The notes beneath the pieces are model-generated. The model did not search any database and was not told where the DNA came from. It was given only the letters and a program-made list of their open reading frames with translations. Both the position numbers and the translations under genes were made by a program. Shown piece after piece: positions 9,517-19,102 of a stretch of DNA of 64,000 nt. How positions within the stretch are numbered: the first letter of the stretch is position 1; each line of letters starts with the position of its first letter. Source of the DNA: an uncultured Bacteroidales bacterium (lineage in GTDB: Bacteria > Bacteroidota > Bacteroidia > Bacteroidales > Bacteroidaceae); assembly GCA_902786925.1 (NCBI GenBank), contig CADAEK010000001.1:113990-177989 (forward strand). The letters are read 5' to 3'.

Positions 9517-10266
9517 TCAGTCTGCGTCCTTGAGGACGGGGAATTTGCTGCGGAAGTCGCGGAGTTTCTGCAAGTCGAGTTCGACGGTGATGACGGATGG
9601 CTCACTGAGCGGACAAGCGGCTACCGTACGGCCATAAGCATCGACGAGCATAGTGCCACCACTGTACTGACAGGCGGGATCGGCGCCGATGCGGTTCACT
9701 CCTACCACATAGCACTGGTTCTCAATGGCACGAGCATGGAGCAGGGTGTCCCACACAGGAAGGCGAGACGAAGGCCACGAAGCCACGTAGAGGGCACAGT
9801 CATAAGGCACCTTCTCGTTGTTGCGCGAGAAGACTGGGAAACGGAGGTCGTAGCACACTTGCAGCAAGAATCGGCAACCACGGAACTCGACGACGGTGCG
9901 CTGGTTGCCACGCTGGTAGTGACGGTGCTCGTTCCCATAGGTGAAGAGGTGGCGCTTGTCGTAGGTGACCACCTCTCCATTGGGTTTGACGAAGTAGAAA
10001 CGGTTGTAGTAGTTGCCACCTTCTTCTGTGGCCACACTGCCACACACGGCTCCTTTCAGTTCTGCTGCCATCTGCTTCATCCAGGCAAGAGAACTGCCAT
10101 CGGCCTCGGCAATGTCTGCGGGCTCGACAGCAAAGCCAGTAGAGAACATCTCAGGCAGTACGTAGAGGTCGCTCGGTGCTGCCTCTCGCATCATGCGCGC
10201 CAACGCTTCTTGGTTGGCCTGGGGATTGCCCCACACGATGTCGGGCTGGAACAGAGATAGCTTCAT
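9517..10266 (-). CDS. Carbon-nitrogen hydrolase, omega-amidase (YafV) type
   Basis: A 249-residue nitrilase-superfamily protein with the complete catalytic set: Glu39 in LPEMFSTGF, Lys104 in YDKRHLF and Cys138 in QVCYDLRFP. The GNEHRHYQRG stretch is typical of YafV/Nit2-like omega-amidases, which hydrolyse 2-oxoglutaramate or 2-oxosuccinamate to the keto acid and ammonia. No signal peptide is seen, so it is cytoplasmic. It ends the minus-strand pair with the YfhO gene, 21 bp after that gene's stop. The family is firm; the exact amide substrate is inferred from the subfamily motifs. Confidence 0.88.
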   Translation of the reverse strand: MKLSLFQPDIVWGNPQANQEALARMMREAAPSDLYVLPEMFSTGFAVEPADIAEADGSSLAWMKQMAAELKGAVCGSVATEEGGNYYNRFYFVKPNGEVVTYDKRHLFTYGNEHRHYQRGNQRTVVEFRGCRFLLQVCYDLRFPVFSRNNEKVPYDCALYVASWPSSRLPVWDTLLHARAIENQCYVVGVNRIGADPACQYSGGTMLVDAYGRTVAACPLSEPSVITVELDLQKLRDFRSKFPVLKDAD

Positions 10267-10287
10267 AAATCAGTTGACAGGTGACAG

Positions 10288-12861
10288 TTAATTCTCCTTC
10301 TTTTTGAGGAAAGGAATTGAGGGGGCCACAAATGCCAAGATAATCAGCAAGACAAGGATACCAAGTGCCACGTAGGCGATGGTTTCGGTAGTGGAGACGC
10401 TCTCAGGATGGAAGGCGAAGACCACTTCGTGCTTGCCAGCTGGCACATTGAGGGCGCGCAGCACGTAGTTGGCACGACCTATCTCTGCAGACTGACCGTC
10501 GATGGTAGCGGTCCATCCAGGATAATAGACTTCGGAGAAGACAACTAAGCCGCCATCTGCAGACTCGACCTCATACTTGGCCTCGTCGGAGCCGTAGGAC
10601 GTGAGACGGACGGTGCCGGCACCTCCTGCCTTCAGGAATCCAAAGTCGGACTTAGCGACGACAGCGGTATTGCGGAGGTTCACCTGCGAGAGCGCATCCA
10701 ACTCCTCATTGGCATTGGCTGCCCAATGGATGTCGCGAACGAACCAAGCGTTACCCATGGCTGTAGTGTTCTCCACAGGGAGTTTGACTTCACCCTTCTC
10801 GCCTGCGCCGAGGATAAACCAGCGCGTGTTGAGCATATTGATGACGGGGAAGAGGGAATCGGTGTTCACCTCAGAGAGGTCGTAGATGGGGAACTGAGAT
10901 GCCTGCTGCATCATGGCAACGGTATCGACTGGCGCCATGCGCAGAGCGGCATACACCTTGGACATCTCGGGAGCGATGTGCTGCTCGATGAGTTCCTGAT
11001 AGCGACGGAGTTTTGCAGCGTGATAGCCACCCACAGAACTGTAGAAGGCGCTGGTGTTGTTGTCGTTGAAGGTAGAGACGGTGAAGTTCAACACGCGGTA
11101 GTCGCGTCCGTCACCACTCTTCTCCAAGATATAGGAGTCGGCCTCGGTCTTCTGGATGCGTGCCACACCTTGTGGCTCCACGAACATATCGTCGTAGAGG
11201 TAGCGCTTGTTCACGCCCCACATATCGACAAGGCAAATTGCCAAGAGTGCCACACACAAGATGGTGGTGTGGACAGGCTTGAGCTCTTGCTTCTTGGCAT
11301 ACCACCACATGGCCACCACACCCAGCATGATGAAGAGGATGCTGCGCCAAGCGTCGGCCTTGACCATTGCGGCACGCATATCGGAAAGGCTGCGGAGAAT
11401 GTTCTGTCCGAAAGCCTCATCGAAATAGCCAGCACCGACATACTGCGACACGGCCTGACGGTCGGAGAGGCTGAGGAGGTCATGCCCCAAGCCGGGAGCC
11501 ATCACGTAGATGAGGCAGATGACGACAGTGAAGATGGTGGCGGCATAAAGCGGTTTCAACACAGGCTTTTCCACCCACTCCTTCAAGCCCCACAACGCAA
11601 TGAAAGGCACCACAAACTCGACCACCACCAAGATGCTGGCCACGGTGCGGAACTTGGCGTACATGGGCACATGATCAATGAAGAAGTTGGTGAATGGCAT
11701 GAAGTTGTGTCCCCAAGAGAGCAAGAGGGTGAGCAGGGCTGCTGCCAAGAGTGCCCACTTGAGCGGATTGCGGTGAGGGATAACCATAAGGCCCAAGATG
11801 AAGAGCATGCACACGAGGGCGCCTAAATAGACAGGGCCACTGGTGCCAGGCTGGTCGCCCCAATACTGCGTAAAGGCGTTGTAGATGCCCATCTGCTCCA
11901 ACTGACCATCGGCCTGCTTCATGGCTGTCTTGTTCAGAGAGAGAGGCACGCTGGCTCCACCCTTCACGTCGGGAATGAGGAAGGTCATGGACTCGTCGAT
12001 GCCATAACTCCACGCTGTGATGTAGCTGCGTTCCAAGCCGCTGTCGGTCTGGTCGTCGGTCTTGCCGTGCTTGACCAGCTCGCTCTTGCCACGCATGGTG
12101 TCCTTGGCGTATTCGTAGGTGTGGTAGAGGTTGGAGATGTTCATGCACACCGCCAAGACGGCTGCAACCGCCATGCAAGCAGTAGCCTTGCCGAAGGAAG
12201 CCAGTTCCTTCTGCTTGATGGCCTGAATCAGGAAGGCCACCACCATGAAGAGTTCGGGAATGAGGAAATAGTAGGACATCTGCACGTGGTTGGCCTGCAC
12301 CTGCAAGGTGGCGAAGAGAGCCGTCACGATAGTGCCCACGAGGTATTTCTTGCGGTAGCAGAGCACCATGCCGGCAATCGTCGGTGGCACATAGGCCAAG
12401 GTGATAACTTTCCAGATGTGACCTGCTGCAATGATGATGAAGAAGTAGCTGCTGAAGGCCCATACCACAGCACCCAAAGCAGCCATCCAGCGACGGAAGT
12501 CGAAGGCGCGCAGTAGAATATAGAAACCCAGCATGTAGGCAAACACATACCATACATAGTCAGGCAGCCAAAGGTGATAGGCCTTCTCCACAGCTGCCAT
12601 CGGACGGGTGGAGCCATAGGAGGGAGCTATCTGGTAGGTAGGCATGCCGCCAAAAAGGCTTGTAATCCAACGAGGGGTTTCCCCGTTGTGAGTGTCGCGA
12701 TAGTGTTCGATTTCTACACTGATGCCTGTACCGGCACCGCTATCGTGCTGTTCCAAACGATAGCCCTTGCTCACAGGCGAAATAAAATACATCAGTGCAA
12801 TAGCCACGAACAGCAGGACGCAATAGACGTCGGGCAGCACTTTCTTCCAGTTAAATTTCAT
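10288..12861 (-). CDS. YfhO-family multispanning membrane protein
   Basis: 857 residues with about a dozen transmembrane helices spread over the N-terminal two thirds, a soluble, probably extracytoplasmic region of about 250 residues, and a last helix (IAYVALGILVLLIILAFVAPSI) before a KKKEN tail. The PGWTATIDGQ stretch near the C-terminus is the hallmark of YfhO-type proteins. YfhO members in Gram-positives are linked to glycosylation of teichoic acids using lipid-linked sugars. In Bacteroidetes the role is not established. It probably shares a transcript with the downstream amidase gene. A TAATTTTG -7 element lies at 12882-12889. Confidence 0.85.
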   Translation of the reverse strand: MKFNWKKVLPDVYCVLLFVAIALMYFISPVSKGYRLEQHDSGAGTGISVEIEHYRDTHNGETPRWITSLFGGMPTYQIAPSYGSTRPMAAVEKAYHLWLPDYVWYVFAYMLGFYILLRAFDFRRWMAALGAVVWAFSSYFFIIIAAGHIWKVITLAYVPPTIAGMVLCYRKKYLVGTIVTALFATLQVQANHVQMSYYFLIPELFMVVAFLIQAIKQKELASFGKATACMAVAAVLAVCMNISNLYHTYEYAKDTMRGKSELVKHGKTDDQTDSGLERSYITAWSYGIDESMTFLIPDVKGGASVPLSLNKTAMKQADGQLEQMGIYNAFTQYWGDQPGTSGPVYLGALVCMLFILGLMVIPHRNPLKWALLAAALLTLLLSWGHNFMPFTNFFIDHVPMYAKFRTVASILVVVEFVVPFIALWGLKEWVEKPVLKPLYAATIFTVVICLIYVMAPGLGHDLLSLSDRQAVSQYVGAGYFDEAFGQNILRSLSDMRAAMVKADAWRSILFIMLGVVAMWWYAKKQELKPVHTTILCVALLAICLVDMWGVNKRYLYDDMFVEPQGVARIQKTEADSYILEKSGDGRDYRVLNFTVSTFNDNNTSAFYSSVGGYHAAKLRRYQELIEQHIAPEMSKVYAALRMAPVDTVAMMQQASQFPIYDLSEVNTDSLFPVINMLNTRWFILGAGEKGEVKLPVENTTAMGNAWFVRDIHWAANANEELDALSQVNLRNTAVVAKSDFGFLKAGGAGTVRLTSYGSDEAKYEVESADGGLVVFSEVYYPGWTATIDGQSAEIGRANYVLRALNVPAGKHEVVFAFHPESVSTTETIAYVALGILVLLIILAFVAPSIPFLKKKEN

Positions 12862-13012
12862 TGAAATACAGTTTTTAGCGGCAAAATTACGAAAAATCCC
12901 TAAAAGGGAAACGGCTTTTAAGGAAAAGTTGCGAAGAAAAGAAAGGTAACCTCATGAAGATGTGCCGAAAAGTCTGTATTTTTGCAAAAGGAATGAGGAG
13001 TGAGAGGTTAGG

Positions 13013-13068
13013 AGTGAAAAGTGAAGGGTGAAGGGTGAAAGGTGAAGAGTGAAGAGTGAAAAGTGAAA
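13013..13068. repeat. Eight 7-bp direct repeats
   Basis: Eight consecutive 7-mers of form RGTGAAR (agtgaaa, agtgaag, ggtgaag and variants) occupy exactly 56 bp between the divergent yfhO-like and 5'-nucleotidase genes. A possible TATTTTTG -7 element is just upstream (12977-12984), so the array may lie in the leader of the nucleotidase mRNA. Confidence 0.75.
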
Positions 13069-13140
13069 GTTGCTTGTCAACCGCCTCACATTCGTCCTGC
13101 GCATAGCGCTTAACTCCCAGTTTAACTTCCAATAAAAGAC

Positions 13141-14706
13141 ATGAAAAGATATAGTATATTAATGATAATGTGGGGCTTGCTCTTGATGGGCTTGAGCGGA
13201 GCGAAGGCTGCCACGCAGCCTGAAGGCAAGCCTAAGAGCATCGTCATCCTCTTCGACAACGATGTGCATTGCGCCATTGACGGATACACACGGATGGCAG
13301 GACTACGTGACGCCATCACCAAAAGCGACACAGCGTATGCCGCCATTGTCTCCTGTGGCGACTTTCTGCAAGGAGGCAGTTGCGGCGCCTTGTCACGCGG
13401 AGCGTACATTGCCGACATCATGCGGAACGTGGGGTATGATGCCATCACGCTGGGCAATCACGAATTTGACTACGGCGTGCCGCGCATGACGGAACTGCTA
13501 CAAAGGATGGAAGCCCCCATCGTATGCGCCAACTTCTTCAGCGTGAACGACACTCTTCCCTGCTATGCGCCTTACATCATCCAACGGTATGGCTCCACGG
13601 CTGTAGCCTATGTGGGGGTGTGCACACCGGATGCGATGGACAGTGAGCGCTATGCGTTTTTCGATGTTCAAGACACACAATATTATGACTTGTGCACAGA
13701 GAGAATCAACGAGCTGGTACAAAATGCGGTGAACCGTGCCAGAAGCGAGGGGGCAGACTATGTGGTGGCGCTGTCACATCTGGGAGAACTGGAAGAGGGT
13801 ACGAGCATCAGTTCGCACAAGATGATTGCTGCCACAACGGGCATCGACGCTGTGCTGGACGGACACACCCACTCCATCATTGCTCACGACGAAGTCAACA
13901 ACCGGGACGGAAAGCTGATTCCGATTTGTCAAACGGGCACTCAGTTTGCGAATGTGGGACAGCTGCTCATCAAACCCGACGGGAGCATCTCCACGATGCT
14001 CTTCCCTGTGGCAGACATCCAAGAGGAGAACAGCAGGGTGAGCGCTACCATCGACAGCGTGAAAAGGGAAATGGAACAGGTGGCTACACGAAAACTCGGC
14101 TTCACTCCCTATACGCTCGTCACGGAAGATGAAGCAGGAATCAGTCTGGCGCGTCTGGGGGAGACGAATTTCGGTGACCTCGTCACTGACGCTTTCCGCC
14201 ATATCATGCAGGCAGAGATTGGCATCTACAACGGAGGGGGCATTCGCCACAACATTGAGGCTGGCACCATCACTTACAACGATGCGGCCAATGCCCTACC
14301 CTTTGACAACCACATGGCGACGATTGAAGCAACTGGAGCTGACATCCGCCGCATGCTGGAGGCGTGCACGGCAGACCTGCCGAATGAATGTGGCCAGTTC
14401 CCTCAGGTGTCGGGCATGCGCTACACCATCCATTTGAAGAGCCATGCCATCACGGACATTGAAGTGAAGGACGCACAGACGGGAACATATCGCCCCATCC
14501 AAGATAACCAAAGCTATACCGTGGCCTTGTCGGACTATTACCAAAATGGAGGATATGGCAACACGCTAAAGGCCTGCAAACTGCTGCATCAATCACAGCT
14601 CTTGACACGCGATGCTCTGGCCGATTACATTGCGGACGTGCTGCAAGGAAATGTGGGCGAGACTTATGCCGTGCCGCAGAGACGCATCACCATCGTAGAG
14701 GAGTGA
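13141..14706 (+). CDS. Secreted 5'-nucleotidase / metallophosphoesterase (UshA-like)
   Basis: 521 residues with an N-terminal signal peptide ending near AKAATQ. The calcineurin-like metallophosphoesterase domain carries its metal motifs in order: FDNDVH, GDFLQGG, LGNHEFDYG, LSHLGE and DGHTHS. The C-terminal 5'-nucleotidase domain contains FGDLVTDAFRH and IYNGGGIRHNIEAG. Proteins of this kind dephosphorylate nucleotides or UDP-sugars in the periplasm or at the cell surface to salvage nucleosides. It stands alone, divergent from the YfhO gene and convergent with the DUF4112 gene. Substrate specificity cannot be read from these motifs. Confidence 0.9.
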   Translation: MKRYSILMIMWGLLLMGLSGAKAATQPEGKPKSIVILFDNDVHCAIDGYTRMAGLRDAITKSDTAYAAIVSCGDFLQGGSCGALSRGAYIADIMRNVGYDAITLGNHEFDYGVPRMTELLQRMEAPIVCANFFSVNDTLPCYAPYIIQRYGSTAVAYVGVCTPDAMDSERYAFFDVQDTQYYDLCTERINELVQNAVNRARSEGADYVVALSHLGELEEGTSISSHKMIAATTGIDAVLDGHTHSIIAHDEVNNRDGKLIPICQTGTQFANVGQLLIKPDGSISTMLFPVADIQEENSRVSATIDSVKREMEQVATRKLGFTPYTLVTEDEAGISLARLGETNFGDLVTDAFRHIMQAEIGIYNGGGIRHNIEAGTITYNDAANALPFDNHMATIEATGADIRRMLEACTADLPNECGQFPQVSGMRYTIHLKSHAITDIEVKDAQTGTYRPIQDNQSYTVALSDYYQNGGYGNTLKACKLLHQSQLLTRDALADYIADVLQGNVGETYAVPQRRITIVEE

Positions 14707-14718
14707 AGACAAAGGAAA

Positions 14719-15210
14719 TCAAAAGGGCAACAACGAATACAGGTAGCTGCCGAAAGAGATGAGGAGCCAAATGGTGGCGACAATCAGCGCAAGCAGTAGA
14801 ATAAGCACAAGAACGGTCTGCAAGACACGACGGTTCACCTGACGGATGACGGCCCTGTCACCATCCACAAAGCCCTGCATCATCTCCATGTTCTGCACAT
14901 GGGAACGATGGAAAAAGTCAATCACATCGCCCACATAAAAAGGAAGCATCCCCAAAAACACATCTCGCAAGGCATTAGCCAGAACGGCTAATGTCAAGGG
15001 TACACTCCGGATGATGAACAGGGAGAAGTATACGAACGGAATCACACTCACCAGCGCAATGACATCACCCCACCCCGGAATCAGGCCGATGATGGCGTCC
15101 AGATAGTAGCGGTCCATGTAGCGTGTCAGCACGCCCATCACCTGATAGACTTTATTGTCCATCAAGCGCTTACGCCGCAGTTGCCGTTTCGTTTCCTTAT
15201 CAATCTTCAT
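14719..15210 (-). CDS. DUF4112 membrane protein
   Basis: 163 residues. A basic N-terminus is followed by the DUF4112 core with the conserved YYLDAIIGLIPGWGDVI stretch and three to four hydrophobic segments; the last two form a pair near the C-terminus. The family is widespread in bacteria, always small and membrane-bound, and has no assigned function. It is convergent with the 5'-nucleotidase gene (12 bp apart) and divergent from gltX. Confidence 0.8.
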   Translation of the reverse strand: MKIDKETKRQLRRKRLMDNKVYQVMGVLTRYMDRYYLDAIIGLIPGWGDVIALVSVIPFVYFSLFIIRSVPLTLAVLANALRDVFLGMLPFYVGDVIDFFHRSHVQNMEMMQGFVDGDRAVIRQVNRRVLQTVLVLILLLALIVATIWLLISFGSYLYSLLPF

Positions 15211-15341
15211 CAGAAATTGTTCTTGTGGCGAAGGTACAACTTTTTTCTCATTACCTAAGCAAAAGACATTAAAAATGTCAAATTATAAACCTCTGCCTTG
15301 AAAAACTCTTAGGAGAACACACCCAACTCGCAATTATTCAT

Positions 15342-15349
15342 TATCTTTG
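15342..15349 (+). promoter_or_regulatory. Promoter -7 element for gltX-waaA
   Basis: TATCTTTG matches TAnnTTTG. No good -33 TTTG is seen at the expected distance. It leaves a leader of about 65 nt before the gltX ATG. Confidence 0.55.
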
Positions 15350-15419
15350 CAGTCCAAACCGGCTCGTCGGAAAACGGTAAGTCCATGAGTCGGCATATTG
15401 TGAAACTAAAAAACACGAA

Positions 15420-16982
15420 ATGGCAGAAAGAAAGGTTAGGGTGCGTTTTGCACCAAGTCCAACAGGACCTCTTCATATTGGCGGTGTGCGCACAGCCCTC
15501 TACAACTACCTCTTTGCGAAGCAGCATGGAGGAGATTTGATTTTCCGTATCGAAGACACAGACTCCACTCGTTTTGTACCGGGTGCGGAAGAATATATCA
15601 TTGAGGCGTTCAAGTGGTTGGGCATCCAATTTGACGAGGGAGTTTCGTTTGGAGGAAATCATGGACCTTATAGACAGAGTGAGCGTCGCGACATCTACAA
15701 GAAATATGTGCAGGTGCTGCTGGACGCAGACAAGGCTTACTATGCATTCGATACGCCTGAAGAGCTGAACAAGAAGCGTGAAGAAGTGGAGAATTTCCAA
15801 TATGACGCAAGCACACGCGGACAGATGCGCAACTCGCTGACGATGTCGAAAGAGGAAGTGGAAAAGCGTATTGCCGACGGCGAGCAGTATGTGGTCCGCT
15901 TCAAGATTGAGCCAGGACGCGATGTGCTGGTGGATGACCTGATTCGTGGCGAAGTGAAGATTAACTCGTCGATTCTTGACGACAAGGTGCTTTATAAGAG
16001 TGCAGACGAACTGCCAACCTATCACTTGGCTAACATCGTGGATGACCACCTGATGGAGGTGACCCACGTGATTCGCGGTGAGGAATGGCTGCCTTCTGCC
16101 CCACTCCACGTGTTGCTGTATGAAGCATTCGGATGGGCAGACACAATGCCTCGCTTTGCTCATCTGCCACTGCTTCTGAAACCAATTGGCAACGGAAAGC
16201 TATCGAAGCGTGACGGTGACAAGCTCGGTTTCCCTGTGTTCCCACTGGAATGGCACGACCCCAAGAGCGGAGAAATCTCATCAGGATATCGCGAGAAGGG
16301 CTATCTGCCTGAAGCTGTAGTGAACTTCTTGGCTCTCCTCGGATGGAACCCCGGCAATGACCAGGAGTTGATGACCTTGGATGAGATGGTGAAGTTGTTC
16401 GACTTGTCAAAGTGCTCCAAGAATGGTGCAAAGTTTGATTATGTGAAGGCTGCGTGGTTCAACCACCAATACCTCATTCAGCGTCCTGACACCGACTGGT
16501 GCCCCGCCTTTGACAAGGTGCTGAAAGAAAATGACATCAATGCCACAGCAGAGCAGGAAGCAGAAGTGGTGAGAATGATGAAGATGAAGGTGATTGAGTA
16601 TGTGGACGGACAAGGAAACAAGAAGAAACGCAATATCTCATTCCCATCTGACTTGTGGCCACTCACAAAATTCTTCTTCGTTGCCCCTACGGAGTTTGAC
16701 AAGGAGAACGATAAGTTTATCCGCAAGAACTGGAAGGAAAATACTGGCGAAGAGTTGCAGCAGATGTTGACGGTGCTGGAAAGCATCTCGGACTGGAGCG
16801 TTGAAGGCCAAAAGGCGGTCATTGACCCTTGGACCGAAAGCACTGGCATCAGACCTTGGAATGCATGGCGTGTAGCCCTTGTCGGCACAGGACAAGGACC
16901 TGACATGTATGAGTTGTCGGCTTTCCTCGGCAAAGATGAAGTCATCAAACGAATGAAGTTTGCGATTGAAACGTTAGGCTAA
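15420..16982 (+). CDS. gltX: Glutamyl-tRNA synthetase
   Basis: 520 residues, a class I synthetase that charges tRNA-Glu in the cytoplasm. The ATP-binding HIGH-type motif is HIGG (residues 19-22) in [19 protein letters not shown], and the KMSKS-type loop is KLSKR (about residues 260-264). The DTDSTR and [11 protein letters not shown] stretches are typical of bacterial GluRS. The C-terminal anticodon-binding region is complete. The stop overlaps the next start (TAATG at 16980-16984), coupling it to waaA. Confidence 0.96.
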   Translation: MAERKVRVRFAPSPTGPLHIGGVRTALYNYLFAKQHGGDLIFRIEDTDSTRFVPGAEEYIIEAFKWLGIQFDEGVSFGGNHGPYRQSERRDIYKKYVQVLLDADKAYYAFDTPEELNKKREEVENFQYDASTRGQMRNSLTMSKEEVEKRIADGEQYVVRFKIEPGRDVLVDDLIRGEVKINSSILDDKVLYKSADELPTYHLANIVDDHLMEVTHVIRGEEWLPSAPLHVLLYEAFGWADTMPRFAHLPLLLKPIGNGKLSKRDGDKLGFPVFPLEWHDPKSGEISSGYREKGYLPEAVVNFLALLGWNPGNDQELMTLDEMVKLFDLSKCSKNGAKFDYVKAAWFNHQYLIQRPDTDWCPAFDKVLKENDINATAEQEAEVVRMMKMKVIEYVDGQGNKKKRNISFPSDLWPLTKFFFVAPTEFDKENDKFIRKNWKENTGEELQQMLTVLESISDWSVEGQKAVIDPWTESTGIRPWNAWRVALVGTGQGPDMYELSAFLGKDEVIKRMKFAIETLG

Positions 16983-18235
16983 TGTACACCTTAGGAATAT
17001 ACATCTATGTATTAGGCATGATTGTTGCCGCTTTCTTCCACAAGAAAGCACGGAAAATGGTATTCGGTATCAGTCAGACCTACATTTTGCTGCGCCGCCA
17101 TATCAAAAAGACGGACCGTGTGGTGTGGTTCCATGCCGCATCGTTGGGTGAGTTTGAGCAAGGAAGACCTTTGATGGAACGACTTCGTGTGGAGCATCCT
17201 GAATACAAGATTCTTCTAACGTTCTTCTCGCCATCGGGATATGATGTGAGAAAAGATTATGAAGGAGCTGATCTTGTTTGCTATCTGCCTTTCGACACTC
17301 CGGGCAATGCACTCTCCTTCTTGAGACTGGCACATCCTGAGATTGCAGTGTTCATCAAGTATGAGTTCTGGACGAATTATTTGACAACTTGCCGACGCAA
17401 AGGCATTAAGACCTATAGCGTGAGCAGCATTTTCCGCCCAGACCAGCACTTCTTCAAGTGGCATTTGTTCAACAAATACCCCGCACTTAAGCCCATTCGG
17501 CAGTTCAACCATCTGTTTGTACAGAACGAGACGTCGAAGAAGCTCTTGGCCGAGTATAACATCACGAATGTAACCGTTGTGGGAGACACTCGCCTGGACC
17601 GTGTGATTGCCATCAAAGATGCTGCCGCTCCTCTACCACTCGTAGAGCAGTTTGCCGGCAATGCTCCTTGCTTCATCGCCGGATCGTCATGGGGACCTGA
17701 CGAGGAAATCTACATCCCATACTTTGCTCAGCACAAGGACTGGAAGCTGATTATTGCTCCGCATGTCATCAGCGAGACACACTTGAAAGAAATAGAGAAG
17801 TTGCTGGACGAGAACGGATTCACATCCGTGAGATACACCGAACTGGAGAAAGGGGCAGAGATGCCTACAGAAGACGGCAAGGGGCAAGCCCTTATCATCA
17901 ACTGCTTCGGCAAACTCTCGTCTATCTACCGATATGGCAAGGTCGCACTTGTCGGAGGCGGATTCGGTGTGGGCATTCACAATGTTCCGGAAGCTGCAGT
18001 ATATGGCATTCCTGTGCTGTTCGGACCTAATAACGAGAAGTTCCGTGAGGCTCAAGCACTTAAGGCGTGTGGCGGTTCTTTTGAATATCAGGACGACGCT
18101 TCGTTTGCCTCTATCATGGATAACTTCATCAAGAATCCGGAGGCGCTGCAAAAGGCGGGAGAAGCTGCAGGAGGCTATATCAACGCAAATGCTGGTGCAG
18201 CTGACAAGTGCTTTAATGCCATCTTCAACCAATAA
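16982..18235 (+). CDS. waaA: 3-deoxy-D-manno-octulosonic acid (Kdo) transferase
   Basis: 417 residues with an N-terminal membrane segment (YTLGIYIYVLGMIVAAFF) and a GT-B body. Family motifs include WFHAASLGEFEQGRPLME, KYEFWTNYL and GGGFGVGIHNVPEAAVYGIPVLFGPN, the nucleotide-sugar binding part. WaaA attaches Kdo to the lipid A precursor at the inner membrane. The start overlaps the gltX stop, so the two genes are one transcript. A strong hairpin follows the gene at 18252-18293. Confidence 0.94.
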   Translation: MYTLGIYIYVLGMIVAAFFHKKARKMVFGISQTYILLRRHIKKTDRVVWFHAASLGEFEQGRPLMERLRVEHPEYKILLTFFSPSGYDVRKDYEGADLVCYLPFDTPGNALSFLRLAHPEIAVFIKYEFWTNYLTTCRRKGIKTYSVSSIFRPDQHFFKWHLFNKYPALKPIRQFNHLFVQNETSKKLLAEYNITNVTVVGDTRLDRVIAIKDAAAPLPLVEQFAGNAPCFIAGSSWGPDEEIYIPYFAQHKDWKLIIAPHVISETHLKEIEKLLDENGFTSVRYTELEKGAEMPTEDGKGQALIINCFGKLSSIYRYGKVALVGGGFGVGIHNVPEAAVYGIPVLFGPNNEKFREAQALKACGGSFEYQDDASFASIMDNFIKNPEALQKAGEAAGGYINANAGAADKCFNAIFNQ

Positions 18236-18251
18236 GATTTCTAAAGACCCA

Positions 18252-18305
18252 AAGATCCCCCTCATTCCCCCTGCATAGAGGGACCGAGGGGGATCTCGTT
18301 TTATA
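18252..18305 (+). terminator. Intrinsic terminator after waaA
   Basis: AGATCCCCCTC pairs with GAGGGGGATCT around a loop of about 20 nt that itself contains a CCCTC/GAGGG pair, followed by CGTTTTATAT. Confidence 0.75.
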
Positions 18306-18329
18306 TAGACACATTATTTTATATAATAT

Positions 18330-19028
18330 ATGTACACAGACCTTTTCATCGACTTCGACGACACACTCTACGACACTCATGGCAATGCTATCATAGCCTT
18401 GAACGAGTTGTATGAAGAGTTGCACTGGGAACGGCACTTTACTGACCCGAAGGTCTTTCACGATGATTATTGGAACACCAACATCCGACTGTGGACACAG
18501 TATGCCAAAGGGGAGATTGAGCGTGACCACCTCATCGTGGAGCGTTTCCGTCATCCGCTCAGTCTCGGAAAAGGATTGAATCCAACTCCTGAGTATTGCA
18601 GGGAGGTAAGCGATAGATTCCTTTCCCTCTGCTCTGTCAAGCCAGGGCTGGTGGAAGGAGCAAGGGAATTGATGGACTATCTCAAGGAGAAAGGATACCG
18701 TATGCACATGTGCAGCAATGGTTTCCATGAGGTACAATACAAGAAGCTCCGTTCATGTGGGCTTTCAGAGCACTTCACTACAATCATTCTCAGCGAGGAT
18801 GCTGGCGCTAACAAGCCTTCGCCACACTTCTTTGAATATGCGTTCCAACAATCGGGTGCTAAACCGGATACGACGGTGATGATTGGAGATAACTTCAACA
18901 CCGATATTCGTGGGGCAAAACAGGTTGGCATGGACACCATCTTCTTTAACCGTTTCCCTGAATATCCAGCGCCAGAACCTGTCACTCATGAGGTGCATGC
19001 ACTGAAGGACATCATGAAATTACTATAA
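18330..19028 (+). CDS. yjjG: HAD-superfamily phosphatase, YjjG type
   Basis: 232 residues. The nucleophile motif is FIDFDDTLYDT (Asp8 nucleophile, Asp10 acid/base), motif II is HMCSNG, and motif IV is MIGDNFNTDIRGAKQVGMDTIFFNR. The order and spacing match the YjjG branch, which dephosphorylates non-canonical pyrimidine nucleotides as house-cleaning and thymidine-related nucleotidases. It follows waaA but is separated from it by a terminator. It is convergent with the mutarotase-like gene and shares a hairpin with it. Confidence 0.85.
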   Translation: MYTDLFIDFDDTLYDTHGNAIIALNELYEELHWERHFTDPKVFHDDYWNTNIRLWTQYAKGEIERDHLIVERFRHPLSLGKGLNPTPEYCREVSDRFLSLCSVKPGLVEGARELMDYLKEKGYRMHMCSNGFHEVQYKKLRSCGLSEHFTTIILSEDAGANKPSPHFFEYAFQQSGAKPDTTVMIGDNFNTDIRGAKQVGMDTIFFNRFPEYPAPEPVTHEVHALKDIMKLL

Positions 19029-19072
19029 CGATTCCAGTTTCTGCAGTTCAAGGGCGGAACCAATAGAACAAA

Positions 19073-19102
19073 AAAGAAGGCCATCATTTGATGACCTTCT
19101 TT
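19073..19102. terminator. Bidirectional hairpin between convergent genes
   Basis: AAAGAAGG and CCTTCTTT flank a CATCA/TGATG pair with one mismatch. It overlaps the last codons of the minus-strand gene and follows the yjjG stop. Confidence 0.6.

Noticed and set aside
10726..11826. 366-aa plus-strand frame opposite the YfhO gene
   Set aside because: Antisense shadow; the opposite strand has a coherent multispanning protein.
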